17,717 nucleotides of DNA from an uncultured Eubacteriales bacterium (lineage in GTDB: Bacteria > Bacillota > Clostridia > Oscillospirales > Oscillospiraceae), in contig USQL01000047.1 of NCBI GenBank assembly GCA_900556935.1, forward strand, positions 1 through 17,717. The letters run 5' to 3'. The translations under genes and the position numbers were made by a program. The notes under the pieces were generated by a model. That model did not search any database. It saw only the letters and a program-made list of their open reading frames with translations, and was not told the DNA's origin. Shown here one piece after another: positions 7,474-14,890 of this stretch; position 1 is the stretch's first letter; every line of letters starts with the position of its first letter.

Positions 7474-8420
7474 ACCTCTCCCTCACCAGCGCGCATGCCA
7501 TACTTCGCAAAAAGCTCTGTCATTCTGCGAATATAGCTTTTCTCCAGGCCATGCGCCTTCAATCCTTCAAAAGCTCCTCTCGCCTGACTAATCGTCTGCT
7601 TCAACTCCGGGCAATCCGGGCAACTCTGCTCACATTTTTCCACCCGGTCCAAAAGGACATATGCGTAATTATCCCCAGCCTTCTTGGCAATGTCTGCCAA
7701 CTCGGACCGTTCCCAGGTCAACATTGTTTTTTGCAAAAAGGCTTCACAAGCATCCAGATTTTTCGGCTTAAACGAAGCAGTAATACTGCCCAGATTCCGA
7801 CGCTCATAGTTCAGTAGCGCTACATCCACGTATACAATTTTCTTAGCCGCCAGGTAGAACAGGTGGGTTGTGAATTCATCTTCGTGTAGTTTCCCTACAG
7901 GATAGCGAGTCGTTCCAATTACATCCGCCCGATATAGCTTGTTCCAAGCCACGGGCTTACAGTACTTCCAATCCAGATTGCTTTCAATTGCCTGGGCCGG
8001 TGTGAATTCAAAAACCCTGCCACTGCAGTTTGTTTCTGCACGAATGCAATCCTTCCAAACACTGCGATAGCTGCACTCCGCAATCTCCGCATTGTGTTCC
8101 CGGCTCAAACGATGCAACAAGCCAAGCATGTCGGGGTCACACCAATCGTCACTGTCAATAAAAGCAACATAATCCCCCGTTACAGCTTCTATTCCCGCAT
8201 TTCTTGCATCCGACAAGCCGCCATTTTTCTTATGGATTACTTTAATTCTTTTGTCATCATCTACCAGTTTATCGCAGATTTCTCCGCTTTGGTCCGGACT
8301 GCCATCATCCACTAGAATAATCTCCAGATTATCGTAGCTCTGGTTCCGCACAGAACTTACACACCGTTCCAGGTATGATTCCACATTATAGACCGGAATC
8401 ACCACACTAATCTTATCCAC
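7470..8420 (-). CDS. Family 2 glycosyltransferase
   Basis: A GT-A-fold enzyme that transfers a sugar from a nucleotide donor to the growing lipid-linked chain. With the chosen start it has 316 residues: ISVVIPVYN at 4-12, DDGSPDQS at 38-45, DSDD at 89-92 (metal and donor site) and HEDEF at 179-183 (probable catalytic region). It lacks membrane helices. I chose GTG at 8420 because AAGGAG (8431-8436) lies ten bases upstream. The in-frame ATG at 8429 is only one base from that site, and the GTG at 8456 overlaps the upstream stop without a good site; either would only add 3 or 12 residues. The stop overlaps the start of the next gene by 4 nt (ATGA). Donor and linkage are unknown. Confidence 0.9.
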   Translation of the reverse strand: MDKISVVIPVYNVESYLERCVSSVRNQSYDNLEIILVDDGSPDQSGEICDKLVDDDKRIKVIHKKNGGLSDARNAGIEAVTGDYVAFIDSDDWCDPDMLGLLHRLSREHNAEIAECSYRSVWKDCIRAETNCSGRVFEFTPAQAIESNLDWKYCKPVAWNKLYRADVIGTTRYPVGKLHEDEFTTHLFYLAAKKIVYVDVALLNYERRNLGSITASFKPKNLDACEAFLQKTMLTWERSELADIAKKAGDNYAYVLLDRVEKCEQSCPDCPELKQTISQARGAFEGLKAHGLEKSYIRRMTELFAKYGMRAGEGEV

Positions 8421-8430
8421 GCATACCATT

Positions 8431-8436
8431 CTCCTT
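8431..8436 (-). promoter_or_regulatory. Ribosome binding site that favours a GTG start
   Basis: AAGGAG on the minus strand sits 10 nt before GTG 8420 but 1 nt before ATG 8429, so the GTG is the better initiation codon for the GT2 gene. Confidence 0.55.
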
Positions 8437-8452
8437 ACTTTGCTGCTTTCTG

Positions 8453-10708
8453 TCACTTGTTTATTCTTTTCCTGAGCCAGCGAATCGTCCTTTTTAGAAG
8501 TGATTGTAAGTCATCTTCTTTTAGTGCCAACCTTGCCTTTTCCATGAGGGAATGCAGCTTATTGCCGTTTCGAATTGACTGCTGCTGATAACCATCTTCC
8601 AGCTTTTGCATCTGCATTTCCAATGTGAAAACCTCTGATGCAATTGGCGCACAGAGGTTCAACGCGTCGGAAACATGCTGACGCTGTTGCAGCGCCTGTG
8701 CATCTTCTGTCAGACGACAAAATTCCTTTTCAAAATGATCTACCATATTCTGAATGGTAAGGCCATTCAGAATACGCCCGCGGCACGCTTCGGAAGCCGC
8801 CGTCCATCGTGCGGAATCCGTCAGCAAATCACAGATAGCATCCACGTATGCCTGCACCTCGTCCTCCGAGAAGCTTCTGGCATCCAGACTGTCCGCTTCC
8901 GTCTGTTTGCAGGGAATCAAAGCGCCCACGCTGTCGTCAATCAGGTCTTTCTGGCCGCCCACATCCGCGCTGACAACGGGAACGCCCATGGAGCAGGACT
9001 CGTAGGCTGTCAGTGCCAGGCCCTCTTTCAGGCTACAAATCAGTGTCAATCTCGCATCCCGGTAACAGCACCGTACATCGTCTCCCGCGCCGAGAAAATA
9101 AACCGTCCCTTTTAATCCCATCGCAGATGACTTATCCCTCACTTCCTGAAGCTGAGAGCCATCACCCACTACAGCAAAAGCCACTTGCGGAGCACGAGCA
9201 GTGACGCACTTGGCGATTTCCAGCATTAAAAAAGGGCGCTTTTGTGGGTTCATCCGGCAGATAAATAACACAACAGGGCGGTCCTGAGAGATGCCCATTT
9301 CCTGGTAAAGCTTCCCGGGTTGGGTCTTCTCCGCGGAAAAATAGGCTTCATCCACACCAATATGCACCATTTCCACGCTGTCCGGCTTTCTGCCAAAGCT
9401 AGAAACCAGCACATCTTTTGTGGCGCTGTTGCAGACATAGGTTTTTTCCGTAATGCCGCCGATGGCTCCGCTGGTCCGGGCGTAGCCTCCGGCTCGCCAG
9501 TACCATTCCTCCATGTGTACATAGTCCACAATAGCAAGCTTTGGGAACTGCTGCCGCAGCCAGGGGGCCAGAGCATAGCCATGGTAGGCATTGCTCAAAA
9601 ACAGGATATCCACCTGCCGACTCTTGATATAGTAGCTGATAAATTCGGCGTAATCTTCCGATGACATGAAATTGGGGAGATTGAAGATATTGGAGGTTGC
9701 CTCCCGGAAGCGCTGGAGCCAGTCATTGGGGCTGGGGTTCATGGTAATAATTCCGGTTTCAAACTTTTCGGGGTTCAGACCGGAAATCAGATCCAGATTG
9801 AACTTATCCGCGCCGCCCATCACCATGTGTGGGAACAGAAACAGCACATGGATTTTTTTCTTATCGGCATGAACGTGGCCCTTCCAGGAAGAAAGTCTGG
9901 GCATTGACCAGTCAAAGGATCCCATTTGGGGATAAATCACCGGCACCGGGGGATTCTTCACCTGTGCCGCGGCCTGCGCAATCAATTCCCGGTTGCGTTT
10001 CTCATTGCTGCCCTTATCCCGTACCGTAGACAACTCGCCTGAATCAGAACGGCGATACCAAAAAAGATATTCTCCGCCACTCTGGGCCGGATAGCAGCCC
10101 CTGGCTGTCAGTTTCAACCACAGCTGCCAATCCTCATTATAGTTTCTTCGTTCCTCGTAGCCACCCAGTGCCAAAAATTCTTTTTTTCGAATCAAGGCCG
10201 TGATGGTTAAATGATTCTCCCGTTTCAGTCGAATGGGGTCAAAGGGCTGGTCCCATAAATATTCAATGCTCCCGAAACCCAAGCTTCCGGTATAAGCCCA
10301 AGCCGCGCCCGGATTTTTTTGCAGCATCCACCAGCAATATTCCAAAAAGGGTGGCTCTATTAAATCGTCGGCATCCAACGGCAAAATGAAATCTGTTTGG
10401 GAATGCCACGCCCCATAATTTCGGGCAGCAGCAGGCCCCCCATTTTCCTGATGCAATACATGCACGCGAGGGTCCGATTGTTCGATTTTCTCCAGAGTCT
10501 CCAGTGCCTTTGGCTCGGTGGAACCATCATTGACAATGATCCACTCGAAGTATGGGAATGTCTGATTGAAAACACACCTTGCGGTCTGCATAATCAGACC
10601 GCTGTCGTTGTAAAAGGGCGTAATGATGGAAAGCAGCGGCTTTGCCGTCTTTATATACCCCAGATTCCAATCTTTTCTTCCCGGCTGGCAGGAATAATCA
10701 AACTCCAT
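8453..10708 (-). CDS. Fusion: GT2 plus GT4 glycosyltransferases
   Basis: A 751-residue protein with two glycosyltransferase modules. The N-terminal GT-A family 2 domain (about 24-245) shows LSIITPFYN at 26-34, VNDGS at 59-63, LDADD at 111-115 and NEDWQLW at 191-197. The C-terminal GT-B family 4 domain (about 285-670) opens with VLFLFPHMVMGGADK (288-302) and has CRMNPQKRP at 484-492 and the E-x7-E motif (Glu562, Glu570) within the donor-binding region that ends in SADVGG. The last ~80 residues look helical and basic, possibly for membrane contact. It probably adds two successive sugars of the repeat unit, or alternates linkages. Start follows GGGAG nine bases upstream, 18 nt after the GT8 stop. 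Donors are unknown. Confidence 0.93.
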   Translation of the reverse strand: MEFDYSCQPGRKDWNLGYIKTAKPLLSIITPFYNDSGLIMQTARCVFNQTFPYFEWIIVNDGSTEPKALETLEKIEQSDPRVHVLHQENGGPAAARNYGAWHSQTDFILPLDADDLIEPPFLEYCWWMLQKNPGAAWAYTGSLGFGSIEYLWDQPFDPIRLKRENHLTITALIRKKEFLALGGYEERRNYNEDWQLWLKLTARGCYPAQSGGEYLFWYRRSDSGELSTVRDKGSNEKRNRELIAQAAAQVKNPPVPVIYPQMGSFDWSMPRLSSWKGHVHADKKKIHVLFLFPHMVMGGADKFNLDLISGLNPEKFETGIITMNPSPNDWLQRFREATSNIFNLPNFMSSEDYAEFISYYIKSRQVDILFLSNAYHGYALAPWLRQQFPKLAIVDYVHMEEWYWRAGGYARTSGAIGGITEKTYVCNSATKDVLVSSFGRKPDSVEMVHIGVDEAYFSAEKTQPGKLYQEMGISQDRPVVLFICRMNPQKRPFLMLEIAKCVTARAPQVAFAVVGDGSQLQEVRDKSSAMGLKGTVYFLGAGDDVRCCYRDARLTLICSLKEGLALTAYESCSMGVPVVSADVGGQKDLIDDSVGALIPCKQTEADSLDARSFSEDEVQAYVDAICDLLTDSARWTAASEACRGRILNGLTIQNMVDHFEKEFCRLTEDAQALQQRQHVSDALNLCAPIASEVFTLEMQMQKLEDGYQQQSIRNGNKLHSLMEKARLALKEDDLQSLLKRTIRWLRKRINK

Positions 10709-10726
10709 TCGCCTACGCTCCCTGTT

Positions 10727-11785
10727 TTAAATTTCTTCTCTGCCAATTATTTTCTGAATGACTCTTCGCAAGGAAGAGTTCTTCGGGATCACTCTATCCC
10801 GAAGGTTTTTCAGCGCTCGTTTGAACCGTACCGGGAAGGACGCATCCTTCTGCATCTGCCGGACCACATCCAGCAGCATTTTTTCGTAGTATGGGGTCTT
10901 TCTGGCATACATCCAGAAATAATTCCAGTAGTCCCCCTCCGGCCGTTTCCATGGCTTCTTCCCCCCGGCGTAGTGGATGATATAGGGCTCCTTTCTGGAG
11001 GCCAAATAGGCATCCCGGACAGGCTGAGGGGCCGCGGCGATAATCACTGGCACCCGGTAATGGTCCTGGTCTACCAGAACATTCCAGGCCATATCCAGAT
11101 ACTTTACCCTTCCCTGGCAATAGCGGTTCAGCACATCCTGGTCCGAATACATGTAACGGTGCGTCGCAAAGGTCAGCCACTGCTCCACAGAATAAGCCTT
11201 TCGCATCTGCCGCAGATTCAAAAGCAAAACCCCCGCCTGGAAATAGTCGTAGGGATTTTCCATTTTCAGCTCCCCGCGCAGGTATTCGCCCCGTTTCGGC
11301 AGAAGCTCCAAATTGCCCAGCATATCCGCATCCCGGACAGCAGCCAGCAGGCAGTCCCCCACATCCTCGTCATACAGCTCTGCTACGTCCCGCAGACATA
11401 CCAGGTCTCCGTCCAGGTAAAGGACCTTATCGTAATCCGGAAGTAGATTTTGTATCAGCAAACGGTAAAAGGTTTCCACCGTAATATGCTCGTTCGCTTT
11501 TAAATCGTAGCTCTGCACCACCGCTGCCGCATTGAAAAAGCGGATGGAAAAGTGCTCCTGGCCATCGGTCAGAGAGCAGAGCAGGCGCTTGGTTTCCTCG
11601 CGGATATCCGACTCCAAAACCACAATATCATAATACCGGTCCGGGGACGCATTGGCAAAAATCGAATAAATTGCCACGGCACATGGCGGCGCAAAAGCCT
11701 CGTTGGCAGCAAAAACCACCGGGACAGTCCGGTCTATTTTCTCCGGAAATGCCGCGGAAATCCCGGAAATAAGCGATTCCATCAT
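10727..11785 (-). CDS. Family 8 glycosyltransferase (LgtC/glycogenin-like)
   Basis: A retaining GT8 enzyme, typically a galactosyl- or glucosyltransferase acting on cell-surface glycans. The 352-residue product (from ATG 11785) shows VVFAANEAF at 23-31, the YLDGDL metal site at 123-128, YFQAGVLLLNL at 181-191, SDQDVLN at 214-220, and HYAGGKKPW at 271-279, all in the family order. The C-terminal 60 residues are basic and probably touch the membrane, as in LgtC. I chose ATG 11785 because AAGGA lies six bases upstream; the GTG at 11815 would overlap the ATPase gene and has no better site, and the ATG at 11782 is a near-equal alternative. It is the first glycosyltransferase of the operon. Confidence 0.92.
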   Translation of the reverse strand: MMESLISGISAAFPEKIDRTVPVVFAANEAFAPPCAVAIYSIFANASPDRYYDIVVLESDIREETKRLLCSLTDGQEHFSIRFFNAAAVVQSYDLKANEHITVETFYRLLIQNLLPDYDKVLYLDGDLVCLRDVAELYDEDVGDCLLAAVRDADMLGNLELLPKRGEYLRGELKMENPYDYFQAGVLLLNLRQMRKAYSVEQWLTFATHRYMYSDQDVLNRYCQGRVKYLDMAWNVLVDQDHYRVPVIIAAAPQPVRDAYLASRKEPYIIHYAGGKKPWKRPEGDYWNYFWMYARKTPYYEKMLLDVVRQMQKDASFPVRFKRALKNLRDRVIPKNSSLRRVIQKIIGREEI

Positions 11786-11798
11786 ATTTTTTCCTTTT

Positions 11799-12536
11799 TC
11801 AGCGCATTGCTGCACGATACTTGTCGCAGACCTCCGCCGCAGGTCCGTCTGCCATCACTTCGCCGTGGTTTAGCCAAATAGCGCGCTTACAGATTTCCTT
11901 AACCTGCGCATCATTGTGGCTGACGAACAGTACCGTGGTGCCCTTGCCCATCAGATGCTTCATCCGCTCCTTGCACTTCTGCTGGAACTTGAAATCGCCC
12001 ACCGCCAGGATCTCGTCCACCACCAGGATATCCGCCTGAACCTGGGTGGCAATGGCAAAGCCCAGGCGGGCCACCATGCCGGAGGAGTAGTTCTTCAAAG
12101 GCACGTCAATAAAATCCTGGAGCTCGGAAAATTCCAGGATTTCCTGAAAGTTTTCGTCCATAAACTTCCGGTTGTGGCCCATGACCGCGCCGTTTAAATA
12201 GATATTCTCCCGGGCGGTCAGGTCCATATCAAAGCCCGCGCCAAGCTCAATGAGGGGGGCAATGGAGCCTGAGACGCTGACCGTGCCCTGGCTGGCCGTT
12301 AAAACGCCAGCAATGACCTTCAGCATGGTGCTCTTACCGCTGCCGTTGCGGCCGATGAGGGCCACGGATTCGCCCCTGTGGATGGTAAAGGACACATTTT
12401 TCAGGGCGTAGAACTCCGTAAAATGGAGCTTGCCCTTGATCATTTTCAGGAAGTATTCCTTCATGGTGTCGGTTTTCTCCTCGGCCAGGTTAAAGCGCAT
12501 GGAGACATTTTCCACCTTGATAATTTCTTCGCTCAT
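11799..12536 (-). CDS. Polysaccharide ABC transporter ATP-binding subunit (Wzt/TagH/KpsT type)
   Basis: Powers export of a lipid-linked polysaccharide across the cytoplasmic membrane together with the permease encoded just upstream (12-nt gap). In 245 residues it contains Walker A GRNGSGKST at 62-70, the signature YSSGM at 150-154 (typical of polysaccharide exporters in place of LSGGQ), Walker B ILVVDE at 170-175 and the switch His207. The protein ends right after the nucleotide-binding domain, so it lacks the C-terminal carbohydrate-binding domain found in Wzt proteins that read a capped chain end. The start has AGGAG a few bases upstream. Teichoic acid, galactan-type and capsule exporters all share this architecture; the neighbours favour a galactofuranose-containing polymer. 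Confidence 0.95.
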   Translation of the reverse strand: MSEEIIKVENVSMRFNLAEEKTDTMKEYFLKMIKGKLHFTEFYALKNVSFTIHRGESVALIGRNGSGKSTMLKVIAGVLTASQGTVSVSGSIAPLIELGAGFDMDLTARENIYLNGAVMGHNRKFMDENFQEILEFSELQDFIDVPLKNYSSGMVARLGFAIATQVQADILVVDEILAVGDFKFQQKCKERMKHLMGKGTTVLFVSHNDAQVKEICKRAIWLNHGEVMADGPAAEVCDKYRAAMR

Positions 12537-12548
12537 AGCTCTCCTCTT

Positions 12549-13331
12549 TTACACGTACAAGACGAAATTCTTCTGCAGCTTCCGGAACACGCCGAAGCCC
12601 ACCACCAGCGCCGCCGCTGAAAACAGTACCGAGCCCACCAGGACATAGGCCACCGGGAGCCTGCCATACATAGTCACGTCCCGGAAGAAGGTAATGTAGT
12701 AATACAAAGGGTTGCAGCGGATGATGTTCATGGCGTACTGGGGCAGGAAATCCGCGTCCACCGGGTAAAAAATAGGAGTCAGGTAGGTCAAGGCCAGGGT
12801 AAACACGCCGTACATATGGACAATATCCTGGAAGAAGGTGGCCAGGGCCGACAGGAGCATGCCAATGCCGATGCAAAACAGCAACAGCAGCAGCAGCGGC
12901 ACCCAGAACAGCAGCAGTGTCCAGTGCAGCGGCACCCGGGACACCAGCATTACCACCACAATGGCCGCCATGCTAAACAGCAGATTGGTAAAGCTGGACA
13001 TCACCCGGGACATGGGAAAAATATACTTGGGAATATACACCTTGCGGATTAAGGAGCCGTTGCCAATAATGCCCGTCATGGCTGTGGAAGTACTTTCGTT
13101 GAAGAACTGGAAGAGAATATTACCGGTAATCAGGTACATATGGAAGTACTCAATGCTGGACTTGAACATGAACGAGAAGACAATGGCCATCACCGTCATC
13201 ATGAGCAAGGGGTTTAACAGGCTCCAGACATAGCCCAGGAAGCTGCGGCGGTACTTCACCTTCAGGTCCCGGCTGACCAGCTCCTTCAAAAGGGGCGTGT
13301 ACTTCAGAAAATTTTGGATTTTTGCCTTCAT
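12549..13331 (-). CDS. Polysaccharide ABC transporter permease (Wzm/TagG type)
   Basis: Membrane subunit of the exporter, ABC-2 family, 260 residues with about six membrane helices. The N-terminal amphipathic stretch and RDLKVKYRRSFLGYVWSLLN motif (residues 21-40) are diagnostic of Wzm/TagG/KpsM proteins. The hydrophobic middle is Leu-rich, encoded by a CTG-rich run near 12880-12915. I chose ATG 13331: AAGGAG (13343-13348) lies 11 bases upstream, and the predicted transcription start (about 13401) lies downstream of the alternative start codon near 13436, which therefore cannot be used from this promoter. First gene of the ten-gene operon. Confidence 0.94.
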   Translation of the reverse strand: MKAKIQNFLKYTPLLKELVSRDLKVKYRRSFLGYVWSLLNPLLMMTVMAIVFSFMFKSSIEYFHMYLITGNILFQFFNESTSTAMTGIIGNGSLIRKVYIPKYIFPMSRVMSSFTNLLFSMAAIVVVMLVSRVPLHWTLLLFWVPLLLLLLFCIGIGMLLSALATFFQDIVHMYGVFTLALTYLTPIFYPVDADFLPQYAMNIIRCNPLYYYITFFRDVTMYGRLPVAYVLVGSVLFSAAALVVGFGVFRKLQKNFVLYV

Positions 13332-13342
13332 GCGCGTTTTTT

Positions 13343-13348
13343 CTCCTT
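13343..13348 (-). promoter_or_regulatory. Ribosome binding site deciding the permease start
   Basis: AAGGAG on the minus strand, 11 nt before ATG 13331. It supports the shorter 260-residue permease over a 295-residue reading whose first codon would overlap the promoter's -35 box. Confidence 0.75.
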
Positions 13349-13362
13349 GAAGATACAGTTGC

Positions 13363-13395
13363 GGCGTAAGCGCCTGGGGCTTCCCGGCGCACGCC
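13363..13395 (-). promoter_or_regulatory. Leader stem-loop in the 5' UTR of the polysaccharide operon
   Basis: Thirteen base pairs in three blocks: 13363-13367 with 13391-13395, 13370-13374 with 13386-13390, and 13377-13379 with 13383-13385, separated by two-base bulges (13368-13369 and 13375-13376) and closed by a three-base loop. It sits between the predicted start of transcription (about 13401) and the ribosome binding site. No T-run follows, so it is not a terminator by itself. It may stabilise the mRNA's 5' end or bind a regulator. Confidence 0.55.
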
Positions 13396-13407
13396 ATTTG
13401 ACGCTTT

Positions 13408-13436
13408 ATTTTAACATATTCCGTGCTGTGATTCAA
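13408..13436 (-). promoter_or_regulatory. Promoter of the polysaccharide operon
   Basis: On the minus strand a -35 box TTGAAT (13431-13436) and a -10 box TAAAAT (13408-13413), separated by 17 bp; TG precedes the -10 by one base (extended -10). Predicted start of transcription about 13401, giving a leader of about 70 nt before the permease. It is the only strong promoter I see for the ten genes down to 244. Confidence 0.75.
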
Positions 13437-13460
13437 CCCTAAAATGCAACTAGTTTTTGC

Positions 13461-13475
13461 ATATTTCGCAAATAT
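13461..13475. promoter_or_regulatory. AT-rich inverted repeat upstream of the operon promoter
   Basis: ATATTT-CGC-AAATAT, a perfect 6-bp inverted repeat with 3-base spacer, overlapped by a second one (TTTGC at 13456-13460 with GCAAA at 13468-13472). It is centred about 67 bases upstream of the predicted transcription start, where an activator site or UP-like element could lie. Short and AT-rich, so chance is possible. Confidence 0.3.
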
Positions 13476-13486
13476 TTTTGAGAAAG

Positions 13487-13516
13487 CTCAGCGCCCGCTC
13501 CTATTTCGGCGCTGAG
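13487..13516. other. 9-bp stem-loop between the rodA terminator and the operon promoter
   Basis: CTCAGCGCC (13487-13495) pairs with GGCGCTGAG (13508-13516), 12-base loop. It lies just beyond the rodA terminator and has no T-run of its own, so it may be a backup termination or insulation structure. Confidence 0.45.
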
Positions 13517-13520
13517 GACC

Positions 13521-13552
13521 AAAAAATTGAGGGGCGGCACAGCTGCCGCCCC
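13521..13552 (-). terminator. Intrinsic terminator after rodA-like gene
   Basis: GGGGCGGCA pairs perfectly with TGCCGCCCC (9 bp, 4-base loop, 13531-13552), followed on the minus strand by TCAATTTTTT. Classic Rho-independent layout, 21 bases past the stop codon; it separates rodA from the polysaccharide operon. Confidence 0.9.
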
Positions 13553-13573
13553 CCCAGTGGGTGTGTTTCTCAA

Positions 13574-14758
13574 TCACCGCTTCGCAAGCCCATAGGACCG
13601 GAAGGGCTGGATATAGCGTTCGTGGCTTAGTGGCTGCGGTCGGGCGTAGACTCCGGAGACCAGGCCCAGCATGGCGTAGATGGTCACGGTGGAGGAGCCG
13701 CCGTAGCTGATGAGGGGCAAGGTCAGGCCGATAACGGGCATAACGCCGATGCACATGCCCACGTTGATCATCAGCTGGAACATCAGGGCCGAGGCCGCGC
13801 CGAAGCAGATCAGCCGGCGCATATACTCGCCGCTGCGCATACCCACCTGGATACACCGGGCGATAATCAAAAGCTCCAGAATCAAAATGCCGCAGCAGCC
13901 GAAGAAGCCCAGTTCCTCGCCCACGGAAGAGAAAATATAGTCCGTGTGCTGGGCAAAAAGCATACCCGCCTGGGTACGGTTGCCGTTGAACAGGCCCTGG
14001 CCCGTCAGGCCGCCGCCGGTTAAGGACATCAGGTTAATTTTACTGTGATACCGGGCACCCAAGCCCTGGGCATCGAAGCTCGGGTCAAACAAAACCCGGA
14101 TACGCTCCTGCTGGTAGGTGCCCATCAGTTTCCAGGCAAACGGGCTCACCGCGGCGATGGCCAAAATGGCGACACCGAACCAGACCATGCTCACGCCTCC
14201 GGCAAAGGCCATGCCGATGAAGATAAAAACGAAAATCAGCGACACGCCCGCGTCTCCGGACAGGACCATGTTGAGGCCCACCAGAATGCCCAGGTGCAGC
14301 ACCATGTGCAGCACCGAGGGGATACTGGAAATGTCGTTTTGGTGGGACGACATAACGGAAGCCATAATCAGAATATAGGAGATTTTACAAATCTCGGCGG
14401 GCTGGATATTCACGGGGAAACCCGGAATGTGCAGCCAGCTCTTGTTACCGGTATTGTTGTCCGTGCCGAAGGGAATCAGCAGCAGCAGCAAGAAAATATT
14501 AAAGGCCACCATGAGCGTCCGGTTTTCCGACATGGTATCGGCATCAATGGAGGACACAATGGCGTACATAATGACCCCCAGGGCAACGGCCACCAGCTGA
14601 ATGGCGATATATTTAAAATTGCTGTCGCCGAATTTCGAAGCGCTGGTAGCGCTGGCCATGACGATACAGCCAAAGCCGGAGGTAATCAGGCACAGCGTCA
14701 GCAGCACCCAGTCGCCCTTGACCTTAAAATCCTTTAATTCTTCCAGAAAACGATGCAC
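13574..14758 (-). CDS. rodA: SEDS-family peptidoglycan polymerase (RodA/FtsW/SpoVE)
   Basis: Polytopic glycosyltransferase that polymerises lipid II into glycan strands, working with a class B penicillin-binding protein. The 394-residue product has the family's usual ten-helix length and motifs: NKSWL at 105-109 and IQPAE at 118-122, GARYH with a following GGGLTGQG at 248-255, the catalytic-loop HTDYIF at 271-276 whose Asp273 corresponds to the essential SEDS aspartate, EELG at 281-284, and PVIGLTLPLISYGGSS at 341-356. Start has AAAGGAG about 12 bases upstream. It has its own promoter and terminator, so it is a single-gene unit. RodA (elongation) is favoured because no division genes are nearby, but FtsW or SpoVE paralogues cannot be excluded from sequence alone. 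Confidence 0.92.
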   Translation of the reverse strand: MHRFLEELKDFKVKGDWVLLTLCLITSGFGCIVMASATSASKFGDSNFKYIAIQLVAVALGVIMYAIVSSIDADTMSENRTLMVAFNIFLLLLLIPFGTDNNTGNKSWLHIPGFPVNIQPAEICKISYILIMASVMSSHQNDISSIPSVLHMVLHLGILVGLNMVLSGDAGVSLIFVFIFIGMAFAGGVSMVWFGVAILAIAAVSPFAWKLMGTYQQERIRVLFDPSFDAQGLGARYHSKINLMSLTGGGLTGQGLFNGNRTQAGMLFAQHTDYIFSSVGEELGFFGCCGILILELLIIARCIQVGMRSGEYMRRLICFGAASALMFQLMINVGMCIGVMPVIGLTLPLISYGGSSTVTIYAMLGLVSGVYARPQPLSHERYIQPFRSYGLAKR

Positions 14759-14781
14759 GAAATCAGCTCCTTTGGGGGCAC

Positions 14782-14810
14782 ATTATAGCAGTAAAACGTA
14801 AAAATGTAAA
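14782..14810 (-). promoter_or_regulatory. Promoter of the rodA-like gene
   Basis: Minus-strand TTTACA (14805-14810), 17-bp spacer, TATAAT (14782-14787) with TGC immediately before the -10 (extended -10). The predicted start of transcription is about 14775, only some 17 nt before the start codon, so the leader is little more than the ribosome binding site. Confidence 0.8.
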
Positions 14811-14857
14811 GAAACGAAGTGTGAATAAACTGTGGATTGTCCCGGAAAAGCGGAACA

Positions 14858-14884
14858 CAGCGGCGGCACGGAATGCCGCCGCTG
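14858..14884 (-). terminator. Strong hairpin after sortase gene, probable terminator
   Basis: CAGCGGCGGCA (14858-14868) pairs perfectly with TGCCGCCGCTG (14874-14884) over a 5-base loop, 7 bases past the sortase stop. The following minus-strand sequence is only moderately T-rich (TGTTCCGCTTTTCC), so termination may be incomplete or Rho-assisted. Its GCGGCA/TGCCGC core is shared with the rodA terminator. Confidence 0.65.
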
Positions 14885-14890
14885 GGGTTA

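Noticed and set aside
10397..11446. Long plus-strand open frame of 349 codons
   Set aside because: It lies antisense across the GT2-GT4 and GT8 genes, has no family motifs, and the minus-strand proteins here have clear catalytic motifs; it is a shadow frame.
12878..12919. CAG/CTG-rich trinucleotide run, possible microsatellite
   Set aside because: It is imperfect and encodes the Leu-rich membrane helix of the permease; slippage would not shift the frame, and coding need explains it.
13332..13436. Longer N terminus for the permease starting near 13436
   Set aside because: The extra 35 residues do not match Wzm/TagG proteins, their first codon overlaps the -35 box of the operon promoter, and a good AAGGAG precedes ATG 13331.
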